From contig NC_134770.1 of assembly GCF_050436995.1 (NCBI RefSeq), forward strand, positions 2,304,501 to 2,368,500: a stretch of 64,000 nt of DNA. Direction: 5' to 3'. This document shows positions 1-12,400 of this stretch, piece by piece; the stretch's first letter is position 1, and every line of letters begins with the position of its first letter. The translations under genes were made by a program, and so were the position numbers. Source of the DNA: Anticarsia gemmatalis. Its lineage: Eukaryota; Arthropoda; Insecta; Lepidoptera; Erebidae. The notes beneath the pieces are model-generated. The model had not been told where the DNA came from. It was given only the letters and a program-made list of their open reading frames with translations, and searched no databases.

Positions 1-693
1 CATCTATTGGCTAGTAAGAGGTAACTCTATTTCATGAACTTTTCAATTTATCTTTTTACACTGTTTCAGATTATTATAGAAATTAATGCCACGATTAACA
101 TAGTATCATAACATAGTATTTTAACTAGAAACCACATGAATTCGATTTAACTATCAAATAAACAAAAAACAATATCGACCAATGACCATTCCCATATCGA
201 AAAGTGAAAAGGTATAAAACAATTGCCGAACTAAATATATATTAATCAAAAATATAAATCACTAAACCAAAATCACTTTTTACACACACATAATCCGACC
301 TTCATCAAAATCACACACAATTAATTTCACAAATGTATTAATTAAATAAACGTATGTAATAATTTGCCGCAGTGCGTTACATCGCTCGCTATCAACCGTT
401 ATCAACTGATAACAGTATTGTTTCTTACGTCTTGTATTGTATATATCTTAAGATTATGGCTGATTGTTTTATTGAGTTCCGTATGTTAATTATGTCATTT
501 TTGTTTTATACATTAAATAATTTAAACTTCTCTAAATATTTCGGAATTCTATTTCAAAGTACCGAAAAGTGGGTACAATACAGACATAAAACTATATATT
601 TTTTATTAATCAGCAGCAATTTAATATTTCTTACGATGAAAACAAGAATTGTATTGATGTTAACAAAAACAAATATAAAGTTTTACGTCAGTG

Positions 694-861
694 GCTCGAT
701 TCTCTACTACTATCGACTACCGACAACCGACCTGTCATCGAGAAATTTTGTTTGAAAAACTGATCAGCGCCTCTGACGGGTGTCGTAGGAAACATTTTGG
801 CAGTACATTCTAAATGTCAACATTTTGATACTCGACAGTACCGACTGTACAGAATCACGCT
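694..861 (+). repeat. Recurrent ~165-bp element, copy A
   Basis: Starts gctcgattctctactactat, has the core gatcagcgcctctgacgggt, and ends with agtaccgactgta followed by agaatc. The family has related copies near 20864, 23894, 39763, 49258 and 54050. Its ends are roughly inverted (gattctctac / gtagagaatc in better copies), suggesting a MITE or a conserved fragment of a larger element. Confidence 0.75.
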
Positions 862-1313
862 GCAGATAACGTGTTTTTTAAATTCATATGCCATAGACAG
901 TGAAAAACGGTTTCTTTCTTTAAACTAAAAGTAAGTACTATTTTAATCATGGCTGTGGATATACATGTTTAATTTAGGTTTAAAATATCTTCATTGTCTA
1001 CTTTAATCTTATTTAAAGACCGTTACATTAACATCAAAGATTAAATAAGACTGTTATCTAGACGTCTTAGGAGTTTAAATCTCTTACGATTTATTATGTC
1101 ACTTGGCACTATCAGTTTTGAGAGACAAAATAGAGAATTATAAAGAATTTTGATTTGTTTGTGTAGTATTGGTTTAATAGTAAGGTTGTTAAATAATATT
1201 TAAATAAGTTCATATTATATTAATAATCTTTACCTTGCAAATACGATTGCATTCATGTTTGAATCTGTTTGCGTGCTAACTGAAAGCGTGTACGTACACG
1301 GTCGCAGTTTTGT

Positions 1314-1438
1314 GGTATATTCTCAGCTGTCCCCTCTACGCTGTCACCCCGGGGTGACAACTAGGAATTTTCTTCTTACTTTTATTCCCAGTTGACATCC
1401 CGAGGGACAGTGTTAAAGGGGAAATCTGGGAATATACC
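1314..1438. mobile_element. Small TIR element with internal 18-bp palindrome
   Basis: The outer ends are inverted (ggtatattctcag at 1314 against ctgggaatatacc at 1438). Inside is a perfect palindrome, tgtcacccc/ggggtgaca (1342-1359), and a second inverted pair, ctgtcccctc / gagggacag. It looks like a short non-autonomous DNA transposon. No target-site duplication is clear. Confidence 0.5.
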
Positions 1439-2564
1439 GGTGTTTTACTGTCATAGGTAGCGGAGTTCCCACGTGCAGATACACAAATTACAAGAACATA
1501 AAACTTAACAAAGATAAAGTTATGAAATTGCTACTTAAAGACAGACAGTATTATGGTCCTGTATCAATTTATGTACCTGGTTTTAATGACGACCGCAACT
1601 GTTATACCGACTTATCTTGTTCAAATTGCCTATAATTACTGATCCCGTCTGCTGTTTATATTTATAAGCAGGACTTACTTTTATTAATCTTTATCTAAAC
1701 TCCTTGGTCATAAAGACCCTACATAAAACGAAAGTGTTAATTATTATAATTAGAATCCTTCAACTTGTTCCATTGCTTATGTTATCAGTTATCACGCAAT
1801 GACGAATCTTATCACAAGGTCGCCTGTTATCAGACGAATTATCATTAATTATTATATTTATTTAGTTATATCATGTCCTTTTGTGAACCTGTTGTTGGAG
1901 AATAAATATTTGGGTAATTTTATTTATAGAGGGCGGTACCGATTTCTTAGAAAATGTTATTGTGAGATATGCAATTGGAAGCGTCCTGTATTGAAATAGA
2001 AAAATTCGCTACGGTTCCTGAAAAACTGTTTTTCCTTTACATGTCCATATTCGTAGATTATAGTTTTTAAAAGAAATAAGCAAATTACTATAATAAACTA
2101 GAGTGTATTATTTGTGTAACAATTTATAATATTGGAAGAAAATTTTTTTGTTATAAGATAATGCTCCTGATTTTATTTACGAATAATGGTAAAATATTAT
2201 AAAACATAAAGACAGTCGCGAGTTCTAGCTAGTATTAATTGAAGTAGAGTCTCGTGTCTTGAAAGTGAGTACCTACTCAATAAGTACTTAGCGTAAGCGT
2301 CTGAATAGTGATTTCCAAGAATGAGATGAACGATAATGGATTGTAAAAACTTTTAGGGACTTTACCAACATAATAAATTACCTTATTAAAATAAAAAAGA
2401 AATAAGTGTTTATCGAAAAGAAATGCATGCCTAGAAAAAGAAATACCTGAAAGATATTTTCTTTGAACATAAACAAATAGTTCTAGCGGAATATGCTTGA
2501 GGCAATTGTTTTTTCCTACAAAATTTCTCGAAGTAAATAAGGTTTATATAAAAATGATACGTAC

Positions 2565-3448
2565 CCGTAGCCTTCGACTCTCAGCTTCCATGCTCCTATC
2601 GTACAAACTATTGGCGTAAACAGGCGAATACTGCGGATTTCTATCATATGCCGGCGAAGGCAGACTCACTCCTTTCGACATATTCACGTTCCTCTCACAG
2701 ATCCTCCCGTAAACCTCATTATTCACCAAAATATTCGAATTATACGCCTCCAGGTTATTTTTCCCCGATTCTGCCAAATTTCTCCCCGATTCTGCAATAT
2801 TTCTCCCCGATTCGGCCAAATTTTTCCCCGATTCCAATCCATTTTGGTTAGGTTTATCTTCTAGTTTTCTGTCAACGTTAATTTTACCGTAAATATTGTC
2901 GTTTTGTTGGTCATTATTTACTTTTTTCGGTAACTTATTAGGTTCGTTGAAATTCTTGACGATGTCGTCAATTTTTGTTTTGTTCCTTATTGCTACGTTT
3001 GCGTATGAACAGTTTTTGGGGTCAACGGCATTATTGTCATTAATACTAAGGTTCTTCGTTTTCATATAATTTGGTATAGCCTTGCCTCCGAGCACGTCTT
3101 TCGCTGGAGTGTTGACTGTTAAAGAATTCGAACTGAATACTTTTGGGGAGATTTCATTTTCGTTACTCGTGTAAAATTGACTTCGGCCAATTTTCTGTTG
3201 TTTGGCGTAGTACTCGAATTTTGATACTTTAGCCATGATGCCTGTCATTTTGGGTCTAGATTCTTGGTCTGAGTTTGAGTCTGACTGGTCGAGGTCTCGG
3301 TATGGCTTTTTGGGGGCAACAGGGGGCTTTTTCCTGGACATTTCTTTAAGGGTCATGTCTAATTCCTGGTCGAGGTGCGAGAGGGAGGTGTCTTTGTATA
3401 TCTTCTGGATGTTGTTGGTTTGGTAACTTTCTGTGTGGTTCACGTAAC
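2565..3448 (-). CDS. PHLDB1: PHLDB1-like exon 5, disordered linker with tandem repeat
   Basis: Acceptor ttttacag lies before 3448 and a strong donor gtacgt begins at 2564; 884 bp, phase 1 to phase 0, residues 160-453. The open frame runs on to a stop at 2544, but those last codons are intronic. The exon opens with GYVNHTESYQTN, like the GNHTPQT region of vertebrate PHLDB1, then a short acidic/charged helix (DQELDMTLKEM). PPVAPKKP (200-207) fits an SH3-ligand motif. The rest is rich in Asn, Ser and Lys and looks disordered, with four 7-residue repeats at about 363-390 and tyrosine motifs at Y307, Y345, Y405 and Y436. I see no further folded domain. Confidence 0.9.
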
Positions 3449-6400
3449 CTGTAAAATATACAAAAAAACACAGTTAGAACAGTACAATCATAACAAAAAC
3501 CAACAGCACTATGTCCGACCCAGGATTCCAACCCAGAATCACGCGATCAACAGGAGCATACACTGTCGCCCTGAGTACAAAGACAGTCTGGAATATTTGG
3601 TTTCATGTTAAGTAAAGTACAAATAATAATAAATTAACCCATTAATGTCCCACAGGTTGGGCAAGGGCCTCCTCCCGTAATGAGGAGGGGTTAGGCCTTG
3701 AGCACACCACGCTGGCCAATTGCGGGTTGGCGACTTTGCATACTTTCAAGAACTGTTCTAAACAACTTCTAAGGTAAAGTATAATAAAAATGTATTACCT
3801 GTAGCAACGCACTGTTCATTGGGTGTGAACTGCACGGGCGCCATGGAGACGTGAGCGGAAGGCAGCACAGACTTCATCAGCTTGGCCTCGGCCGGGTGGT
3901 TGAACCGCAAGTAGTTCGACCTGCCGATCGTTAGCATGCTCCCTGTAACATGTTGTAAAACACTTTAGCATAATATCTAAATATTACTCAATAAAATAAT
4001 AATAATGGTTTAAAATATGGATTTTGGAGACTTATTGATAGAGAAACACAGTAACAATACAGTTTTCCTCACAATAGATTACTTTATAAAGAAACTTTTA
4101 GCATTCGCAACGTTTTTTGAAAAGGTGAAATTTATTTGACTGTAAGCTCGTAAGTGAACGTACACGTGCGTATACGTTTATTTATGCACGTACATGAATA
4201 AATAAAAAAGCTGTATGCACGTAATTAAATTTTAATGTGCCATAAGAGAAAATACAGGTATGAAAGTAATTTTAAGTTCTTAAAGCTCTGTGAAACGTTT
4301 ACTATAAGAACTAGTACTTTGAAAACCTTTTGGTAGCAATTGTTAAAGTGACAACTACAGACCATAGTACAATTCTATTTTTTTTTCAACTAACTAAGGT
4401 ATGCTCGAAATATATAGTTATTTACATTACAAACGTGCGAACTATGACATAATTAAAAGAATGACAGGAATAGGACAATGCGTAAGTGTGAGCGAGAGAC
4501 TCCGATAAAATGACATGATTTAGTTTGCACGTTTGAAATGGCCCAAGTATAGTTGCAATACTAAAACCAAATACTTGGCAAAACTTCCCCGCATCATAAA
4601 TAACTCTCGCGGAAGTTGTTTTGTTATTATAACAATGAATAACATTGGAAATATAACTGTAACGTAAGTATTATTCACTGTAGGGTAAGTTTCAAAGGAC
4701 AGCTGTTTGTATCACCTGCCTTCGTACATGCAAATATTATTGTAACCTTGTAAAAGAGAAAGCTTTGCTTTGAAGGGTTTTAATTAATGTCGGAACTGAA
4801 TGAATATTCATTTTATTCAGGTTATTACTATAAATAATTAAATTGTGTCTTTTAAAACAGCTGTTGCAAAAAAACAAAATACTAACATTGTAAATGCGTA
4901 AGTTTGTTCTGGTGGACAGATATTTGTAACACTATCATCCAAAAACATATGAATAAGCTTTGACGAAATTTGGCATATATTAGACAGAATAAAAAACTGG
5001 GATTAACACATAAGTGTAACGAATAGGTACACAATTTACCCATACCAATTAAAGATGGCAAGGGGTAAAGATGGTGTACCTGAAAGTACCTATTCGTATT
5101 TCACGCAGCAGAAGAAAGTTAGAATGTATTCATGCAACGTGTTAACTAGATGTAATGATGGAGCAACACACTCGATAACTACAGCAACCGAATGCATGAT
5201 TGTTCATCTTCATATCATAAAATAAACGTATCAAATCAGTACATGAAATCCTACCGATAGCAATGATTAGGTATCTAAATACATCTGTTTCAATTCCCAC
5301 AACATAAATGAATCCGCTCATAGCCAGTTGCGCTCACCGGTCGATAAACGATCAGTGGGTTAAGCAACTATTGGCGCGGTCATTCTATAGATGGTTGACC
5401 ATATAGTCGTATTTGAACTGAGCGTCTCCGTGCTTCGAAGGGCACGTAACAAGTCGGTCCCGATTGTTCTCAATTAAGATAACAATCAACACGTCAAAGG
5501 CCTTCGGGCGGTTTGAACAGCTTTAACATAAGGTTGGCCACTAACCATGCCATAAGAATATGAAGAAGTGCATGAAATCATACCGATAGCAATGATTAAG
5601 TATCTAAATACATCTGTTTAGATTCCCACAGCATAAATAAGTAATGGAGCTAAATAAAAAAAATATGTGTGAACCACTGCAACTTGTTTTAAGTCACACA
5701 TGTGCCAGTGATTTGTATTTTTAATGTTAATCCACTCGTGACAAAGATGAATAAATCTTTAGTTAATAGAAAAATAAAATTAAGTAGTGTGTAGCATGCA
5801 ATCGAGATAATATATTATTATCACTGATGTGATTAAAAAAAATAAAAAACGTTTTGTATTACTAAGTGCTAAATAAAAGCTAATACAAGCTTTTTAGCAG
5901 CAAATTAACTTTTAAAACATGACATATGAGATGCTTTCGACGACGTGATAAAATGCTACGTGGGAGTCGATTTCAAACAATTAAACTACTTTGTTGTTTG
6001 AATCTAGAAGCCCCTCAAAAACGCTAGAAATTATTTTATAATACTTTAGCAGTTTTACATAAAGTTAACAAATTCTCAAACATACCTTGCGACAACCTAG
6101 TAGGCTTATCCACGGGCAACCCGTCAAGCAGAGTGCTCCCACTCAACGGGTACAAGGTGACCACACCATGGGAGTTTTCCACCCGGCAATGAACACTGGC
6201 CACTCCGGTCCCGACTACGTATATATCACATGTCGGGTCCGAGCCTATGGTCACACGACCTGGAAGAACGTAGGGGTAGATATAATAACTCATTGTTGAA
6301 GGCTGCTAGACTTTCTGGTGCAAATAAATCTACAATAGATCTTTGCGTAGTCCAGTTTAGTATGAGCCAGAAGAAACGATTAAAATTCTGCTATTTATGA

Positions 6401-9400
6401 TCAAAAAAAAAACTGTCGAAATTGTTTGTATCCAGTACTGCAGAATCCTTGCTTCTGGAGTCAAGAAAGTCCCATCGAACTTTGCTGTAGTCTACTCCAT
6501 CAATGAAGAGAGTCCGTTTCGATAGTCACAGAAAGACTGCATGGATATGATAAGGAGTTGTGTGAAAGATGCAAAGAAACAGCGCATGCTTGGCAAGTTG
6601 GCAAGATTTATTAATCGATTCTTATGGGGTTGTGTTTGAGGTTACTGAACTTTATTGCATGAGCTTTTGGCATTATGTTGATATTTATTTTATTAAATTA
6701 TACTAAAGTGGCATTTCGTGATAAATATCTTTTTGAAATCTATAGCCATTTTTATGCATTGTCTATGTAGTCTATCTTTACAAGGCCTTACAATATTAAC
6801 GGTATGCCTTAAACATTAAAAAGGCTGAGCTATGAGTAGAATTTTAACACAAAATGGGTAGGTTAGGTTAGACACATTTAAATACCCATTACACGTCAAA
6901 TACTTTGCTAATTCTATTAAATAACATGTTAATTATCTCCGGAAACTGCTGACACTAAACGACCGTCAAAGTACATAATATTTAACCCGTCCCGAGAGAA
7001 ACTGTAAGGTTATATGTAGTAGGATGATCGGTCAATTAATTAGTAAACTTTCTAACATTTTATTACAAGTATATAAATGTCTCTGCTTGCTTTAATTATG
7101 GGAATATCCTGTGTACACGCTAGGGTGTGTTGTCGTGTTTTTAAAGAAATCTATTTAAAAAGCTTCTTATGAGATTTTAAACTGCGATTTCTCGTCACAA
7201 GACGAAAGTAAATACTGAAGCAGGAGACGAAAAATTAGCATTCGTCAGAGACCCTTACTAAGGACGGAAGAAGAGTTTTATTTCCTGCAAGCATCGAATC
7301 GCAAAACTGCAGAGGCGGTGAATCTGACCAATACCAAAGGCCTACTATTAACCCTGCTCTATGTAGCTGTCAATAGACGTTAGTCTTCGTAGACTATAAG
7401 ACTTATATCATGATGTTATTTGGGAAGAACTTACCTTGCTTGATGGGATGTAGTGTGACCGCAGTGCTTAGTCTGCCGGTGCCGAGGCTCACCAGGTGTG
7501 GGGTATTAGTCGCCACCCTGAAATTGATGAAAATACAGATTGATACATGGTTTTATCAGAACAGTTCGATGATTAGTAATAACTGCTGACTATTTTAATA
7601 AATCCACACCTTGGAGGTAAAGATTTGGTAAAACTTTTGAGAATTCTTCGTTGTTATAAAAAATCTTAATTTCGATAAGTTATTATTACTTTTGCGTACT
7701 AAGTTTCTGGCAAGAACGGTTCTTTGATTTGTGTGATTGATTCTCGATTGTTTCGAAATAACTTTAATGTTTATTATGCATTGAGACATAGAGAAAAGGA
7801 AAATAAAATTTGAAGTATTAGGCGAGTACAGATTTTATTTGGCGTTGCAATATAGACGATCCTTTGATCAATCGTATTAAAGGAAAATATCATATTTCAC
7901 GATTAAATAGTCTTACTTATAGTATCATAAAAATCCGGTTTCCTCGTTTTAATATAAAGGCAACTCACAGATGACTTATAATTACAGCCTTACAACTCTA
8001 TCCGATACGTCTTGAGAAGGCTTCGACATCATTTATTCTTTACATGTCGGAAGTGGATGTTTTCCATAAGTAATTTATGTTGATTCTGTTTATATGTATC
8101 GTATATGGTGTTTAATTAAAACTCAAGGGCTGAGGTTAAATATAAGATGGGTCGTGATTGGTTCCGGTTTTGTGGAGTTGCTGCCTGGTTAAATATGGTT
8201 TACGAAACCTTATCAAAGGTTCAACAAAGGAAAAGGTTATTTGAATCTTTACTTTCAATATCAGTTCGTAAACTGCAAGTACTAAGGTAGATATAAACTT
8301 TTCTAGGCAGTATTGTAAATATTCTCTAGAAGAGGGATTGCTTGGAGAACGTGACAAATTAATTAGTAGGGATTTATTTGGAAATTCTCAATGAATCAGA
8401 ATCAATATAATAGTAAACAGAAATGATGTAATATATTATGTTCTCCGAGTATGTGAAGATCAAACGTCTGTCTTTGTTTATTGTCAAGAGAAGTATATAT
8501 GCACCCCTTGGGACAAATCGTAAAAACGTTGGATGCGTATCAATATGCGTAACGACGCAGAATCTCGTCGGTTTATGAAGAAACTAGGAAATGTTGCTGT
8601 TCAAATAAATTAATCAAGGATTTGATTATATACTAAATAGAGTAAATAGATATATGTACCTACTTTAAACTACCACGTGCCTCTAAGAGTGCCTGCCCTT
8701 AAACATTCATACTTAAAATCCTTTTTTCATATAGGGGTAGGATACAGGCAGAGACCTAAGAATGCCACTTGGTACTATTCTAACAAACTTCCCTTGCTTC
8801 ATTCGCATCCATACATCATTTAATCATCAATACATCGTTATAAAATTACCTATAGCCAATTAATTATAAACTATTTGTATCATATAATCACATACCTATA
8901 AACCACCATAGAACATTCCAGTCATAAAGACCCACGCGGTACAATAAACAATCACATAAAAAGCCATACAAAACATTGTCGTTATTCTTGAATCGCCATT
9001 TATTGCGAAAATAAAACGTTTATTGCTTTATTAACATCTGGATCTCAAGGAATTTCCGACACGGTAAAGGTTTGTACACATTCACTTAATATATATCAAA
9101 GATTACCATCGAGAACTTTTGTTTCTTTTTGTGCATCAAAGGTCGGAAAGATATGGGCCCACCGATAATCTTATTTATTTTAAAGATCCTTACATAAGGA
9201 CGTGTGATTTTTCTTTTAATACTTTCGTTTTGAATCTGTCAGGATCATGTCAGTATAGCGAACTCCTTTTCCTGGTTCCGTCTTATCCATACTAATATTA
9301 TAAATGCGAAAGTAACTCTGTCTGTCTGTCTGTCTGTCTGTCTGCTACTCAATCACGTCTAAACTACCAAACCAATTTGCATGAAATTTGGTATGGAGAT

Positions 9401-12400
9401 ATTTTGATACCCGAGAAAGGACATAGGCTACTTTTTACCCCGGGAAAATGACGCATTTCCCGGGAAAATTCAGAAAATTCAACGAAGTCGCGAAAAATCA
9501 ATATTATAATGACATTGAATTAGCAAAATTCCGTTGCCATGGCAACCGTTTTAATGGCGGATATGCCTTAGCGCGACTTCGTTATACTAAGAGATATAAA
9601 TAATTTTGAGAATATATTTCGTGAAAAAAAAGCATATTTTATATCATCACGCTACGACCAATAGGAGCAGAGTAGGTAACGGTAAAATGTGTTACAAAAA
9701 CATGGAAAATTCTGACCCATTCTCTCTTATGTGACGCAAGCGAAGTTGCGCGGGTCAGCTAGTTTGTATATAATTTAATTTACCTATTGTTGTTTGAGGG
9801 ATGAAAATCAGCTTCTACATGTGAGTCGCCTGCGCGAAAAAGTTACCCGGGTTAAAAAGTATTAAGTATAATCCAGCTTATTAACTATGTATCTCTTTAT
9901 AAAAAATTATCAACAAACGGTAAGTATAGTGAACGAGTAACAAACATGTATACACATGGTCCAGGGAACGCAAGCTTTCGCACTTATAATATTAGTAGGA
10001 CTTTTCCTTTTGAGATATGGACTAATTCTTATAAGCAAGTAAATCATTACGTTTAGTTTGTTGTATCAAAACAATGCAAAATGAGCAAGCCCTAACAATA
10101 ACGGTTGCATTATGACGTCACTATACGAATAAAGATAACCGCTAAATTATTAGGTGCTAACACTAATTGGTAAGATTTATGTTCCCCATTCAGATAATTA
10201 ATTGTTTTAAATTAAAATTTTCGAGAGGAAATGCACGTTTTTCCGCTAAACTTGTATTCATTTTGTTAAATTCGGTGTTAGTATTAATTAGTTGTATCAT
10301 TTTGTCAATTTCTCAAAACCTGTTTCGTATCGGGAAGTAGGTACTATGTGTTATTCGTGGTGGTCCGACGGTAGTACGTACGCTTATTTGTTGATTTCCT
10401 GATCAAGCTGTTATTAATTCAGTTTTCTTTGTTGTTTATCCGCTTGGATAAATTTAATTAAAGTTAAAGCGCCAGTAATGTAATGTATAAGCCGAACTTG
10501 CAAATGAAATGACATGAGTTATAATACCACTTTTTTTTTGTTTGGTTAATGATCAACCTAGAGTCAAAATTATTCACAAGGCGACCGAAAGGTCTTTAAC
10601 ATAGCTACACGATTGTCATCTTAGTAGGCAACCTTACCCAAGTTTACCGTGCCCTACGAAGCTTGGAGACAGTTGAAAAACCACTAAGCGGTCACCTATC
10701 TATATAATAACAGCTTCAGGACTTGCTAAACCCACAGATTGTTTACAAGCCGGCGATGAACTGACCCTTATTTTTTTTTATTAGCTTTCAATTAGTTGAA
10801 GCTTATACCATTACTTCTCAAATTATAAAGTGTCCATTCATTAAATTACGTACAAACACACATGTGTCATGAGCAACATACACATGAGATCATTGTGAAG
10901 ACTTGTTTCTATTTCGAGTGGGTGCGCGTGCGCTGGTCTTGTTCTTTTGCTTGTTCGTTAGCCCTTTGATATTGAAGGTTAATTAATGAAAGATATGCGG
11001 ATTTATTGGCATTGAATTCGGATTTATGTCTTCACGGCTTTAAGTGAGAACTGTTGATATAAACCTGATATTATTTAAGCGAAGTTTAAGTTATTCGTTC
11101 ATCGGTCTTTTGTAATAAATTTATTTAAAAAATTTATCAACGTCTTAATTTAAACATACGATTGTTTCTATATAATAGTAGGTTAGAAAAACTGTAACGT
11201 GCTTTTTGATATAACTGCCGGAGTATTTTTTCTGAATATGTCAGTAACACGTTACAATATGGAACAAAAAACAAACAAAAAATCAAGAAAAGTCCTAGTC
11301 GATGGAAATTGCATAGATTACTTTTATAACACACCTCCATCCAAAGATGCAGTCCAACGCTACGTTTAAATTCTAGACTTAGCTTCAAACTTAAATTTTA
11401 CAAATTAAGTTCATCAATTCAGACAAATTCATTAACGAGCGTAACTTCAACAATCGTAATCAAAAAGTCTGCTTAAAGTAAGCTTATTAAGGAGACTTAT
11501 CACCAGTATTTTGATTTTCAAATACCTATATTACTTTTAGCAGGGCGGTCCAAATCTCCGAGACACAATTTCCACGGGGTCAGGGGAAGGGGCGCTTCCT
11601 TCCAGGCTATTTTGAGTGGCGCCCGCGCAGACTGCCGCGTTTTGTTCTTGTTGTGCACCGCGTTAACGTTAATTAGCGCCGCGGATTGGCGAGTCTATAT
11701 GCTTTGAAGTTAGATATAATGTCAATAGTTTAATGAAAGATAGTAATGTTAGTTATTTTGTGACACTTTTCTTTAGGAAATTAAAGGTGAAGGATTTAAC
11801 TCTAGTTAGACAAATATGTTATAGTAACAAGTTGTTGATCTGCCTAAATATGGCAATAGTTGTCCAAGAACATAATAATAAATTAATTTTGCAAGTAGAA
11901 AAATCTGATTCTTATACACTACACTACATTACATTTAGAACCATAAACCATGAGTGTAAGCTACTGAAGACCTTTTCTCAATACTTTCACTCCTCTAAAT
12001 AAGCTGGATAGGCTCAGAATAGAACAGACCATAATGACGCTTGGTCGAGAAGAACGGGAATCTTGTACAGAAGCCCTACATTGAAATAACGAAACCCAAC
12101 AAAAACTGAATTATTAGTCACTCCTTATTCTTGACCATTTTATCAATACTATCCACCAGATTAAGAATCCACCTATTCAAGTTCATACAAGAAAGTTGTA
12201 TGATTCAGAAGCTTTGTCTGCGAACATGACCTAAGACGTGGGACGTTTAATACGGTTCACCCATACTTGGATAAGATTAATATTGGCCTCAAATCATGTG
12301 GAGATTTCTTTGAATCAGTCACGGGTCAATGAAGTTCAATGAACTGCAATTAGTTCTTCAAATATTAAAAAGTTTTGACAGCTTTTTTGAGAGGACTATT

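Larger units (their letters stand above)
1..2564 (-). other. Intron 5 of the PHLDB1-like gene (5' part)
   Basis: No exon could be recognised between the exon 5 donor and the window edge. It holds a unit of the recurrent ~165-bp element (694-861) and a small TIR element (1314-1438). The open frames at 372-755 and 1799-1999 are AT-rich and have no recognisable content. Confidence 0.7.
3943..6085 (-). other. Intron 3
   Basis: A GT-AG intron of 2143 bp. Its main content is a 5S-derived SINE (5310-5570) between 68-bp direct repeats. The rest is AT-rich with nothing recognisable. Confidence 0.88.

Noticed and set aside
372..755. 127-codon open frame on the plus strand
   Set aside because: It is AT-rich, its end overlaps a recurrent repeat element (694-861), and it shows no family motif.
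2544..3443. 299-codon open frame as a stand-alone gene
   Set aside because: It begins at an internal GTG and ends in the intron after a strong donor at 2564. It is exon 5 of the larger gene.
6036..6293. 85-codon open frame beginning MSYYIYPYV
   Set aside because: The first and last codons are intronic read-through of PHLDB1-like exon 3. The true exon is 6086-6259.
9318..9344. CRISPR-like or regulatory reading of the TGTC tandem repeat
   Set aside because: It is a simple microsatellite inside a Helitron-like element; similar tracts occur at 51259 and 43909.
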